DNA of 11,692 nucleotides, from the NCBI GenBank assembly GCA_028679775.1, contig JAJRAX010000240.1, forward strand, positions 1-11,692. Reading direction: 5' to 3'. Shown here one piece after another: positions 1 through 5,584 of this stretch. Source of the DNA: Methanothrix sp. Lineage in GTDB: Archaea; Halobacteriota; Methanosarcinia; Methanotrichales; Methanotrichaceae. The notes beneath the pieces were generated by a model that was not told the origin of the DNA, did no database searches, and saw only the letters and a program-made list of their open reading frames with translations. Position 1 is the stretch's first letter. Each line of letters begins with the position of its first letter. A program made the position numbers and the translations under genes.

Positions 1-150
1 CGCAAAGTCGAACTTGGATTGGGCAACAACGTAGTAGGCGTGGACTGCGTCGAATTCAAGCCTGTGGAGAACCCGAAGGTGCTCGATGAAGCAGGAAGCC
101 CTGCCCCTTCAGGAGCATGGGAGGAAGTCACCTGCAGCCAAATGCGTTAA
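1..150 (+). CDS. tnpB: C-terminal fragment of a probable IS605/IS1341-type TnpB (cut by window edge)
   Basis: This frame is open from base 1 and stops at TAA 148-150, giving 49 residues of a protein that starts outside the window. No catalytic domain is visible. I recognise the tail by its style: a KPVEN segment followed by DEAGSPAPSGAWEEVT resembles the low-complexity tails after the zinc ribbon of many archaeal IS605-family TnpB proteins. In those, the DNA encoding the tail forms the right-end hairpin. Here the DNA at about 98-120 folds imperfectly (CCC-TGC against GCA-GGG) and is followed by GTCAC at 127-131, the same order as in the complete tnpB ending at 4131. The last residues, CSQMR, probably lie outside the element and are read from flanking DNA. 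If this is wrong, it is simply the C-terminus of an unknown protein. Confidence 0.5.
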   Translation, partial: RKVELGLGNNVVGVDCVEFKPVENPKVLDEAGSPAPSGAWEEVTCSQMR

Positions 151-478
151 TCGCCTTTGTAGTGAAAGTCGTGAACCACGGGATTTAATTCCAATGCACC
201 CATACCAAAACCAAATCCACAGCATCCGCTCTATAGCCAGAGCCTCTTATCATATCAGCAGCCTTTGCCGTCGAGTCCTACTGCAAGCCGCCTCAATTCA
301 GCATACTGGCCCGCTCAATCACATCAGTTACCATTAGCTAAAGCGCCTCAGAAACATTAAAAAGCTTGCGGTTGTCTCGCCCATGAATCAAGTCAGATGA
401 AGCAGTACATAATCATAAAATTGATAAAGAACTAAACTCTGCGCGCATTGAAAACATTCGCCCACTCTTAGGAAATTG
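151..478. other. gene-free stretch of about 330 nt
   Basis: No open frame here has a plausible start, ribosome binding site or recognisable protein. The short plus-strand frame starting at 86 overlaps the TnpB-like tail and has a composition unlike the neighbours. I see no tRNA, no CRISPR and no strong long hairpin. It is probably the flank next to the tnpB right end plus the upstream region of the gene at 508. Confidence 0.5.
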
Positions 479-485
479 TTATATA
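479..485 (+). promoter_or_regulatory. TATA box for the DUF457-type gene
   Basis: TTATATA sits with its centre about 26 nt before the ATG at 508. That is the archaeal spacing expected if transcription starts at or next to the start codon. No Shine-Dalgarno motif precedes the ATG, which fits a leaderless mRNA. Confidence 0.5.
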
Positions 486-507
486 CCCAAAAAACCACGC
501 TCACACG

Positions 508-1014
508 ATGCTCCTCTTTGCCCATGTCGGCCTCACCCTGGCCTCTGCCAGGCTTCTCCACCGCATGAACCTGGCCGCACTGGCTTTGGGCTCGATGCTC
601 CCAGACATCATCGACAAACCTTTGGGCCTGATCGCATTCGGCAGCCCCAACATGGGCCGCACAATCGCCCACACTCTGCTTTTCCTGCTGCTCCTGGCAG
701 CGCTCTCCTTTTGCACCAGGGACATCAGGCTCATCTCCCTCACATGGGGTGTGCTCGTCCACCTCATACTGGATGCCATATGGAGCTCGCCTGAGATTCT
801 TTTCTGGCCGCTTCTCGGACCCTTTCCGGAAGGACAACTCCTTGACACACTGAGCTACCTGGAGATGTTGCTCGGTGGCCTGATGAATCCTGGCATCCTC
901 ATCCCGGAACTTGCTGGTCTCGCTTATCTCCTGTTCTTTGGCTACTCTCGAAGAAATGAAGCCTTCGCCAGGATTGACCGCTTCGCCAAAAAGATGACGT
1001 TCTGGGCAAGATAG
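508..1014 (+). CDS. DUF457/YdjM-type membrane-bound metal-dependent hydrolase-like protein
   Basis: A 168-residue, strongly hydrophobic protein with several membrane segments. It carries the pattern of the YdjM/DUF457 family of membrane proteins annotated as metal-dependent hydrolases: H6 in FAHVGLT near the N-terminus, D33 and D36 in GSMLPDIIDKPLG, H55 in GRTIAHTLLF, H85 and D89 in HLILDAIW, and the following LFWPL (98-102). The His/Asp residues would be the metal ligands at the membrane face. The substrate is unknown for the family. The ATG at 508 is chosen because the conserved first histidine lies five residues in and a TATA box sits about 26 nt upstream. It is complete and stops just before the promoter of the next gene. 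Family assignment is by motif recognition; the enzymatic role is inferred. Confidence 0.75.
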   Translation: MLLFAHVGLTLASARLLHRMNLAALALGSMLPDIIDKPLGLIAFGSPNMGRTIAHTLLFLLLLAALSFCTRDIRLISLTWGVLVHLILDAIWSSPEILFWPLLGPFPEGQLLDTLSYLEMLLGGLMNPGILIPELAGLAYLLFFGYSRRNEAFARIDRFAKKMTFWAR

Positions 1015-1015
1015 A

Positions 1016-1022
1016 TTTATAA
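1016..1022 (+). promoter_or_regulatory. TATA box for the winged-helix regulator
   Basis: TTTATAA begins right after the stop of the preceding gene (1012-1014) and lies about 45 nt before ATG 1064. A transcript would start near 1045 with a leader of roughly 20 nt. Confidence 0.4.
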
Positions 1023-1063
1023 GGTAAAAACAGTCTTACTACAATTGTCGCAAAACTGTCCAA

Positions 1064-1349
1064 ATGAACATTTTGGAGGAATTGGTAGATAAGAGCGCGC
1101 AGGAGCAAAGACCAGATCATCTTAGAAATTCTGAGAATTTGCGCCAATGGTGAAAATGTCACAAAGATAGTTTATCAAGCCAATACAAACTTCACCACCA
1201 TCAAGAGCTACCTTAATCTTCTCATGAAAAACGACCTGGTTGAATGCCAGGGCTCCTCACCGAGATTATATAAATCCACTCCAAAAGGCATAGAGATGAT
1301 GAACCGCCTGAAGATGCTTCATAGAGAGATGGAAGAGCTGACTGTCTAA
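1064..1349 (+). pseudogene. winged-helix (HTH_45-like) transcriptional regulator interrupted by a frameshift
   Basis: Two reading frames together give a convincing small archaeal DNA-binding protein of about 94 residues. ATG 1064 opens one frame with MNILEELVDKS, which runs into TGA at 1151. The rest is in the frame ending at TAA 1347-1349: RRSKDQIILEILRI, then CANGENVTKIVYQANTNFTT, the recognition-helix region TIKSYLNLLMKNDLVEC, and YKSTPKGIEMMNRL. This matches the archaeal single winged-helix type (RRS...EIL, KI.YQAN.NF, YL..L..N.L, Y..T.KG). The second frame has a TAG at 1086-1088 and no ATG, GTG or TTG before ATG 1224, so it cannot encode the domain alone. Dropping one base in AGCGCGCAGG (1094-1103) restores DKS-RRSKDQ. 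It could be a recent mutation, a sequencing error at a GC repeat or, less likely, programmed shifting. It converges with the minus-strand gene, whose stop is 5 nt away. Confidence 0.7.
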
Positions 1350-1354
1350 ATTAA

Positions 1355-2002
1355 TCATTTTCGATCTCCTTCTATCTCTTCCCTCGCTGCCTTGAGCTTC
1401 TTGATGCTGATGTAATACTGAACCAGTAGAACGACCCCTGCCGCAGCCAGGATCCCAATTATAATCATCATTGCAACAGGAGCACTTCTCCGGTAATAGT
1501 TGACCTCGATATATGGAATCTTCGTGGTATTATTCCAGATGAGGACGCTGCCAGACGCATCATCTATGAACTGGTTGGGCTGTGGTCTCGCAATGCCAAG
1601 GCTCCGCTCTCCTGTGGTATAACCTTTCGGCAGAATTATGCTCACAGGCCCGGAGCCACTGATGGGAAGAATGAATTGCTGCCCCTGATGATTCATGCTG
1701 TAGACCAGCTTTCCTCGAATAGGCCTCTCCAATGCGAGACTGTAGAGATGATCTCCTCTCCGGAATTGATAGCTGCTGTTGAAGGTCACGTTCTTGCCCT
1801 GTTCGTCAAAGATGGTCATGTTCTCAGCTTTATCAACAAGCGTGAGATTGATGTGGCTAGCGTTAACGGGCAGGATGACCTCTACCACATCCTCCCCTAA
1901 ATGGTAGCTGGTGCCATTCCACTCTGCACCTGTTGAGATCAAGCCAGCGGCCACGAGGAAAAGCAAAGCCAACAAACCGGATTTGTAGAGATGATCGCAC
2001 AT
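1355..2002 (-). CDS. membrane-anchored extracytoplasmic protein of unknown function (possibly DUF5803-like)
   Basis: A 215-residue protein when started at the ATG at 2002. The frame stays open upstream to 2143, but that extension is basic, overlaps the divergent gene and would bury the signal sequence. From ATG 2002 the protein begins with a classic signal peptide, MCDHLYKSGLLALLFLVAAG. A beta-rich domain follows with several N-glycosylation-type NxT/S sites (NGTS, NASH, NLT, NMT, NVT, NSS, NNTT). A single membrane helix sits at about 174-199 (APVAMMIIIGILAAAGVVLL) and a short charged cytoplasmic tail of Lys/Arg/Glu residues ends the protein. The topology is outside domain, one anchor, short inside tail. 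The segment ISGSGPVSIILPKGYTT with a later VLIWNNTTKIPYIEVNYYRR recalls archaeal DUF5803, but this is tentative. A ctcct complement (AGGAG on the coding strand) at 2021-2025 is a possible but rather distant ribosome site. Confidence 0.7.
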   Translation of the reverse strand: MCDHLYKSGLLALLFLVAAGLISTGAEWNGTSYHLGEDVVEVILPVNASHINLTLVDKAENMTIFDEQGKNVTFNSSYQFRRGDHLYSLALERPIRGKLVYSMNHQGQQFILPISGSGPVSIILPKGYTTGERSLGIARPQPNQFIDDASGSVLIWNNTTKIPYIEVNYYRRSAPVAMMIIIGILAAAGVVLLVQYYISIKKLKAAREEIEGDRK

Positions 2003-2053
2003 CGTTACGACGACTGTGCCCTCCTGCCTTAAGAAAGTCGCGGGCCGCCCTCG

Positions 2054-2064
2054 AAAAATATATC
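2054..2064. promoter_or_regulatory. shared TATA element between divergent genes
   Basis: AAAAATATATC contains a self-complementary TATATA core and lies in the 86-nt gap between the divergent starts at 2002 (minus) and 2089 (plus). In the minus direction it predicts a leader of about 30 nt. In the plus direction it predicts a start point at or just before the GTG at 2089. Confidence 0.4.
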
Positions 2065-2088
2065 TTGTAAAGAGGAGAACAGGACGCA

Positions 2089-2895
2089 GTGTCATCCGAC
2101 AAAAAAAGGAGCCTATCAGAGATCTCATCCGTTGTAAAGGCATTTCTTATCGATCTTGATGGCGTCCTTTACGTAGGCAAAGACCCCATTCCAGGCGTCA
2201 GAGAGTGCCTGCAGAAGATGCAAGACCTGGGATACGGCTACAGGTTCGTCTCCAACTCCACGCGACGATGCAGAAGTTCAGTGGCAGATCGGCTCAAAGG
2301 CCTGGGATACGATGTACCTGCGAGGCAGATCTTCACTCCACCACTCGCCGCAATCGAGCACATGAAGAAGCGCGGAAAAGATAGGTGCTACCTTCTAACA
2401 ACTGGCGACGTAAATGAGGATTTCGAAAACGCCGGCATAGAGGTCTGCCAGGATCGAGCAGATTACATAATAGTAGGAGACGCAGCAGATGGCTTCACAT
2501 TCGAGCGACTCAACCAGGCTTTACGACAGATAATGGACGGCGCAGAGATACTCGCCCTGGAGAGGGACAGATACTGGATGGAGCCAGGAGGACTCGTCCT
2601 CTCAGCAGGACCATTTGTGGCCGCGCTGGAATATGCATCCGGAAAGAAGGCAGAGCTGATGGGAAAGCCGTCCAGTCAATTCTTCAGAATGGCTCTGGAC
2701 GATCTCGGAATTCGACCGGAAGATGCAGCAATGATCGGAGATGACATCGAGACAGATGTCCACGGAGCCGCCAGGATGGGCATGAAAGGCATCCTGGTCA
2801 AGACCGGAAAGTATCGAGAAGACCTGGCAAAAAGCTACAGTCCGCCTCCATACATGGTACTGGAGTCGATGGCTGGGCTCGCCGAGCACCTTTGA
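2089..2895 (+). CDS. HAD superfamily class IIA phosphatase (NagD/LHPP-like)
   Basis: A cytoplasmic 268-residue haloacid-dehalogenase-fold phosphatase. All four HAD motifs are visible. Motif I is FLIDLDGVLY, with nucleophile D22 and acid/base D24. Motif II is VSNST (54-58). Motif III is the lysine in MGKPS (K193). Motif IV is GDDIETD (217-223), which binds Mg2+. The large segment between motifs II and III is the alpha/beta cap typical of class IIA enzymes (NagD, p-nitrophenylphosphatase, LHPP); its length and the LYVG start fit. Substrate cannot be read from sequence: family members act on sugar phosphates, nucleotides, glycolate-type phosphates or protein phosphohistidine. The GTG start is supported by GAGGAG at 2072-2077, 11 nt upstream. 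It diverges from the membrane protein gene; the lone tnpB lies directly downstream. Confidence 0.88.
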   Translation: MSSDKKRSLSEISSVVKAFLIDLDGVLYVGKDPIPGVRECLQKMQDLGYGYRFVSNSTRRCRSSVADRLKGLGYDVPARQIFTPPLAAIEHMKKRGKDRCYLLTTGDVNEDFENAGIEVCQDRADYIIVGDAADGFTFERLNQALRQIMDGAEILALERDRYWMEPGGLVLSAGPFVAALEYASGKKAELMGKPSSQFFRMALDDLGIRPEDAAMIGDDIETDVHGAARMGMKGILVKTGKYREDLAKSYSPPPYMVLESMAGLAEHL

Positions 2896-2920
2896 AGAAG
2901 GAACACAGGCCGGATTCCAG

Positions 2921-2932
2921 CGTCTTTAGACG
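2921..2932 (+). repeat. short perfect hairpin, candidate left end of the tnpB element
   Basis: CGTCTTTAGACG is a perfect 5-bp stem with a two-base centre, placed 53-64 nt before the tnpB start at 2986. IS200/IS605 elements carry a subterminal hairpin at each end. A 12-nt palindrome can occur by chance, so this is only a candidate. Confidence 0.35.
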
Positions 2933-2954
2933 TGAGATAGGCCGTAAGGATAAC

Positions 2955-2960
2955 TATTTA
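2955..2960 (+). promoter_or_regulatory. TATA-like box of tnpB
   Basis: TATTTA, preceded by AAC, has its centre about 28 nt before ATG 2986. This fits an archaeal promoter giving a very short leader and favours 2986 over the in-frame ATG at 2977. Confidence 0.35.
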
Positions 2961-2985
2961 ACCTAATACCGCATGAATGGAGCTA

Positions 2986-4131
2986 ATGGTTCAAACGTAT
3001 CGCTATAGGCTCTATCCTACAAAAACACAGTGCCGAACGCTTCAGAGGCAACTGGATATCTGTAGATGGGTATATAATGATGCGTTAGCCTATCGGAAGA
3101 ATGCTTGGGAAAATGAACATCGACAAGTCAAGCACTTTGAGACACAAGACCGACTACCGCAGCTCAAGGTAGCTCATCGGGAGCTTAAGGAGGTTTATTC
3201 TCATGTGCTCCAAAACGTGACTTTGCGTGTGGAACTTGCATTCAAATCGTTCTTCCGAAGGGTCAAGGCCGGAGACGAACCAGGTTACCCAAGGTTCAAG
3301 GGCAAAAACTGGTATGACAGTTTTACCTATCCAGAGAGTGGGTTCAAGTTGACCGGAGATATTCTCCATCTCTCCAAGATTGGGAATATCAAGGTAAAGC
3401 TCCACCGCCCAATAAACGGTAAGATCACTCGTCTAACTATCAGGAGATCTGCCACGGGCAAATGGTTTGTATCATTCCTAACCGATCATAATAACAAAGT
3501 GCTATTACCAAATTCTGAGATGTCTGTTGGTATAGACGTAGGCATATCAAGCTTTGCGATGCTCTCTGATGGAACCAGAATTGATAATCCCAGATTCATT
3601 AAATCATCAGAGAAAGCATTGGCAAAGGTTCAACGGAAACTCTCTAAGCAACCAAAAGGCACATTATCAAGATTAAAAGCTAGAAAAACCGTAGCTCATG
3701 CCCATGAGAAGATAGCTAACAGAAGAGATGACTTTGTTCAGAAGGTAAGCCGTGATCTTGTTAACTCTTATGGGGTCATCTGCTTCGAAAACTTAAACAT
3801 CAAAGGTATGGTGCATAACCACTGTCTAGCGAAAAGCATTATGGATTGTGCTTGGGGGAAATTGGTACAATACACTTCTTGCAAGGCTGCGAGTGCTGGT
3901 AGAAGTGTAGTGCTAGTCGAACCCAATGGTACTTCTCAGATGTGCTCGGCATGTGGTAGAAAGGTGGCCAAGGATTTGTCTGTCCGAGTTCATGACTGTC
4001 CGTTCTGCGGTCTAACTATCGATAGAGACCATAACGCCGCTATAAACATTCTCAGACTGGGACTACAGTCTATGGCTGACGCCCAGATGCCCGCCAATTC
4101 ATTGGCGGGAGTAGTCACAAGAAAGAGTTAA
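2986..4131 (+). CDS. tnpB: TnpB, RNA-guided RuvC-like endonuclease of an IS605/IS1341 element
   Basis: A complete 381-residue TnpB. The start at ATG 2986 gives the standard opening MVQTYRYRLYPTKTQ and has GGAG at 2979-2982 just before it; an in-frame ATG at 2977 would add three residues. The N-terminal helix-turn-helix/OrfB part (about 1-170) includes the usual CRWVYNDAL and GYPRFKGK segments. The split RuvC nuclease is intact: D184 in VGIDVGISSFA, E268 in ICFENLNIKGM and D348 in DRDHNAAINIL. A zinc ribbon is formed by C320, C323, C338 and C341 (CSACGR... CPFCG). TnpB proteins use an RNA made from their own 3' end to cut DNA and help the element persist. No TnpA is encoded here, so movement would need one in trans. 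The residues after VVT (RKS) may be coded by flanking host DNA. All catalytic residues being present suggests it is active or recently inserted. Confidence 0.93.
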   Translation: MVQTYRYRLYPTKTQCRTLQRQLDICRWVYNDALAYRKNAWENEHRQVKHFETQDRLPQLKVAHRELKEVYSHVLQNVTLRVELAFKSFFRRVKAGDEPGYPRFKGKNWYDSFTYPESGFKLTGDILHLSKIGNIKVKLHRPINGKITRLTIRRSATGKWFVSFLTDHNNKVLLPNSEMSVGIDVGISSFAMLSDGTRIDNPRFIKSSEKALAKVQRKLSKQPKGTLSRLKARKTVAHAHEKIANRRDDFVQKVSRDLVNSYGVICFENLNIKGMVHNHCLAKSIMDCAWGKLVQYTSCKAASAGRSVVLVEPNGTSQMCSACGRKVAKDLSVRVHDCPFCGLTIDRDHNAAINILRLGLQSMADAQMPANSLAGVVTRKS

Positions 4132-4134
4132 TTA
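3985..4134 (+). ncRNA. candidate TnpB guide RNA (reRNA/omega-RNA) with guide reading into flanking DNA
   Basis: In characterised IS605-family elements the guide RNA scaffold overlaps the 3' end of tnpB, ends at the right end of the element and continues about 16 nt into the flank as the guide. Here the 3' end of tnpB holds the right-end hairpin (4090-4109) and a GTCAC (4114-4118) that may mark the element boundary. The guide would then be about 4119-4134. The 5' limit is a guess; nothing in the sequence fixes it. The call rests on family knowledge plus the hairpin. Confidence 0.3.
4090..4109 (+). repeat. perfect right-end hairpin inside the tnpB 3' end
   Basis: CCCGCCAAT and ATTGGCGGG form a perfect 9-bp inverted repeat around TC. 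It is coding sequence for the MPANSLAG part of the TnpB tail. Position and form match the right-end subterminal hairpin of IS605-family elements, which the transposase recognises and which is part of the guide RNA scaffold. Confidence 0.75.
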
Positions 4135-4226
4135 ATTGCTCTCCCTAAGGACATTCCAATCCTGGGCCTTCGGTGGATAATAACCCTCTGCACAGCCCCG
4201 GAAAACGGAGAGAGGAGGTTTTTGAT

Positions 4227-4673
4227 TTGAAGAGATTTGATGCCATGCTGGAGAAGGATATATCCGGTTATGAGGGCGAGTTTTCCAAGCTCATTGCCGA
4301 GGCTCCTGCCCTCTACAGAATGATGACCCGGCTCTTAGATGACCGAGCCCTTCCAAGATCAATGTCGCCGCTGGTAATTGCTGCCATTGCCTATTTCATA
4401 CTTCCTGAGGACATAATTCCTGAGGAGAAATTCGGTCCGGCTGGCTACGTAGACGACATCTACCTCTGTGCCTTTGTCGCCAATGAGGTGATGACAGAAT
4501 CGGCCTCACCAGAGATCCTGTCTCGGAATTGGGATGGAAAAGCGCCCGTAGTCGAGCTGATTGGAGAGATCCTCGATCGCGAGGGCGAGCTGATCGGAGA
4601 CAAGAAGGAGCGCATAATGCAATACATCGGATATGACCAACTGGGAATGGCCGCGTCAGACAGCATCGACTGA
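4227..4673 (+). CDS. DUF1232 (YkvA-type) small membrane-associated protein
   Basis: A 148-residue protein started at TTG 4227, which has a strong GGAGG at 4214-4218 with an 8-nt spacer. An in-frame GTG at 4173 would add 18 residues without a ribosome site and reaches close to the tnpB element. The core at about 46-88 fits the DUF1232/YkvA signature: MSPLVIAAIAYFILPEDIIP followed by GYVDDIYLCAFVANEV. In the family this reads AYF..P.DLIPD...G..DD. The hydrophobic stretch at 47-60 is a probable membrane-dipping helix. The rest is helical and acidic, with a long C-terminal extension containing GEILDREGELIG. Function is unknown for the family. It converges with rnp4, and an AT-rich hairpin covers its stop codon. 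Confidence 0.75.
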   Translation: MKRFDAMLEKDISGYEGEFSKLIAEAPALYRMMTRLLDDRALPRSMSPLVIAAIAYFILPEDIIPEEKFGPAGYVDDIYLCAFVANEVMTESASPEILSRNWDGKAPVVELIGEILDREGELIGDKKERIMQYIGYDQLGMAASDSID

Positions 4674-4697
4674 TATTCGATTAATATCATCGACTGA
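4664..4697. repeat. direct repeat plus AT-rich hairpin between convergent genes
   Basis: CATCGACTGA occurs at 4664-4673, where its TGA is the stop of the DUF1232 gene, and again at 4688-4697. Between them TGATATT-CGATT-AATATCA (4671-4689) is a perfect 7-bp stem. It lies 16-40 nt from the end of the convergent rnp4 at 4713 and could work as a transcript-end structure for either gene. No long T-run follows. Confidence 0.4.
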
Positions 4698-4712
4698 AAT
4701 GATTTACCGGCA

Positions 4713-5048
4713 CTAGGGCTTTGCCTTTTCCGGTTTGATTCTGATAGGCCGATAAGGGTGCCTCATCTGCTCGCCGCATGACAGACATGTGGCGGTCAGG
4801 ACACCCTGGTGCAACCTTACTCGCGTCTTTTCAGGAGAGAGAAAACAGCCGCAATTCCGACAAAAGAGGCGCTTCAGGTCGCGGGGCATCCGCACTCTGG
4901 TCCTAGTGCTGATCTTCCTGGCAATCTGGACATATCTGTCGCTTCTCTCCGGGTGGGTCAAGTGCGAAGCATCCGCCAGCACAAAGAGCCTCTCCATTCG
5001 CTGTACTGCCAGATCTCTGGCCTTATGGCTGTCCTTTCTCCGTCTCAC
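4713..5048 (-). CDS. rnp4: ribonuclease P protein component 4 (Rpp21)
   Basis: A basic 111-residue protein matching archaeal Rpp21/Rnp4. An N-terminal pair of helices carries LAVQRMERLFVLADASH, then RYVQIARKISTRTRVRMP, the family's RNA- and Rpp29-contacting block. A zinc ribbon follows with C63, C66, C88 and C91 (CRNCGCFL ... CLSCG). Rpp21 pairs with Rpp29 and binds the specificity domain of RNase P RNA, helping it mature tRNA 5' ends. The GTG start at 5048 has AGGAG on the coding strand (complement of 5056-5060) 7 nt upstream. A TTTTAATA box (complement of 5075-5082) lies behind it. Length is normal for the family. It diverges from the orphan gene at 5133. Confidence 0.92.
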   Translation of the reverse strand: MRRRKDSHKARDLAVQRMERLFVLADASHLTHPERSDRYVQIARKISTRTRVRMPRDLKRLFCRNCGCFLSPEKTRVRLHQGVLTATCLSCGEQMRHPYRPIRIKPEKAKP

Positions 5049-5132
5049 AGGCCTACTCCTTCAGAGTAAAGGGATATTAAAACCATTTCATTTGAAAACG
5101 TATTTCAATGAGATTGATAGGTTTAGTTGTTG

Positions 5133-5393
5133 ATGCCATCCAAACCCCTTTCGCTTGAGATCACTGCAGAGATGGATGAGTACATCCGCGCCCGATCTAC
5201 GGACTTGCGCGTGGCAACCACCTGCGAGGGGCCTCTTATTTTCTCAGTCAGGATCAGTCCACCAAAGGCAACTGACCATGTAATAGTCGTAGGCGAACGC
5301 AAGATCTACATATCAGCAGTACAGGCGCCCTACATAAAAGCAATCGATGCCAGCATGCTGCCCCGCTGCGCGCTCGAAAAGAAGAAAAAATAG
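5133..5393 (+). CDS. conserved-looking small protein of unknown function
   Basis: An 86-residue soluble protein. ATG 5133 is preferred over the two TTG codons just before it, because the protein then opens with MPSKPLSLEITAEMDEYI. Content: a short N-terminal helix, then strands in the pattern RVATTCEGPLIFSVRISPP and HVIVVGERKIYISAVQAPYI, two cysteines (C31, C79) and a lysine-rich end. The order 'EITAEMDEYI...VATTCEGPLI.PV' loosely recalls FMN-binding split-barrel (pyridoxamine-phosphate-oxidase-like) proteins, but it is too short and I do not assign it. A TATTT at 5101-5105 suggests a leaderless transcript. Codon use resembles neighbouring genes, which supports it being real. It converges with the 28-aa membrane ORF; the stops are 11 nt apart. 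Confidence 0.65.
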   Translation: MPSKPLSLEITAEMDEYIRARSTDLRVATTCEGPLIFSVRISPPKATDHVIVVGERKIYISAVQAPYIKAIDASMLPRCALEKKKK

Positions 5394-5404
5394 GCATGGA
5401 TTTT

Positions 5405-5491
5405 CTAATCATTTAAGGCTAAAAACATCCACCAAACGGCCACACAGACCATGACAGATAATGATATCAGGACATAATCCACCAGCAACAT
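5405..5491 (-). CDS. probable 28-residue single-pass membrane microprotein
   Basis: On the minus strand ATG at 5491-5489 opens a 28-codon frame ending in TAG (5407-5405). It encodes MLLVDYVLISLSVMVCVAVW followed by WMFLALND: one membrane helix of about 20 residues with a short acidic end. GGAG lies directly before the ATG, which is too close for it but 9 nt from the in-frame GTG three codons later (a 25-residue version). A TATA-like CATATAG at 5519-5525 is about 30 nt upstream, which fits a near-leaderless transcript. An in-frame TAA shortly upstream rules out a longer gene. It sits downstream of rdgB on the same strand. Function is unknown; proteins this small can arise by chance, so the call rests on composition and promoter placement. 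Confidence 0.45.
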   Translation of the reverse strand: MLLVDYVLISLSVMVCVAVWWMFLALND

Positions 5492-5518
5492 CTCCGCGGC
5501 CTTTTAGGCATCAGAAAT

Positions 5519-5525
5519 CATATAG
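5519..5525 (-). promoter_or_regulatory. TATA-like box ahead of the 28-aa ORF
   Basis: CATATAG (CTATATG on the coding strand) lies about 26-30 nt before the ATG at 5491, the usual archaeal distance to a start point at or next to the codon. Confidence 0.3.
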
Positions 5526-5584
5526 ACGATTGCGACCATCAAATCCGTTCAGGATAGACTTTGAGGAAAGCCCAAAAAAGGTGC

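Larger units (their letters stand above)
2921..4118 (+). mobile_element. IS1341-type (IS200/IS605 family) element with a lone tnpB; borders approximate
   Basis: The region contains an intact tnpB, no tnpA (Y1 transposase) on either side, a candidate left-end hairpin at 2921-2932 and a strong right-end hairpin at 4090-4109 followed by GTCAC at 4114-4118. Base composition is visibly AT-richer than the HAD gene before it and the DUF1232 gene after it. These elements make no target duplication, so the ends cannot be fixed by direct repeats. The left border could be some bases before 2921. The element seems to have landed between two host genes without breaking either. Confidence 0.55.

Noticed and set aside
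86..337. An 83-codon plus-strand frame from ATG 86
   Set aside because: It starts inside the TnpB-like tail in another frame. Its translation is low-complexity, rich in His, Ser and Arg, with no homologous look and no ribosome site.
388..837. A 149-codon minus-strand frame opposite the DUF457-type gene
   Set aside because: Its product is Glu/Gln/Arg-rich without domain signatures, while the plus strand encodes a membrane protein with conserved His/Asp motifs.
2003..2143. N-terminal extension of the minus-strand membrane protein to 2143
   Set aside because: The extension is very basic, overlaps the divergent HAD gene start and would place the signal peptide 47 residues inside. ATG 2002 gives a normal signal sequence.
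4173..4226. GTG 4173 as start of the DUF1232 protein
   Set aside because: No ribosome site precedes it, while TTG 4227 has a strong GGAGG at proper distance. The extra residues do not belong to the family core.
2896..4226. A tnpA (Y1 transposase) partner or guide-array next to tnpB
   Set aside because: No frame on either strand around tnpB shows the HUH motif or the size of TnpA, and there are no regularly spaced repeats that would make a CRISPR array.
4789..5133. Two plus-strand frames opposite rnp4
   Set aside because: The minus strand encodes a full Rnp4 with four zinc cysteines; the opposite frames are shadows.
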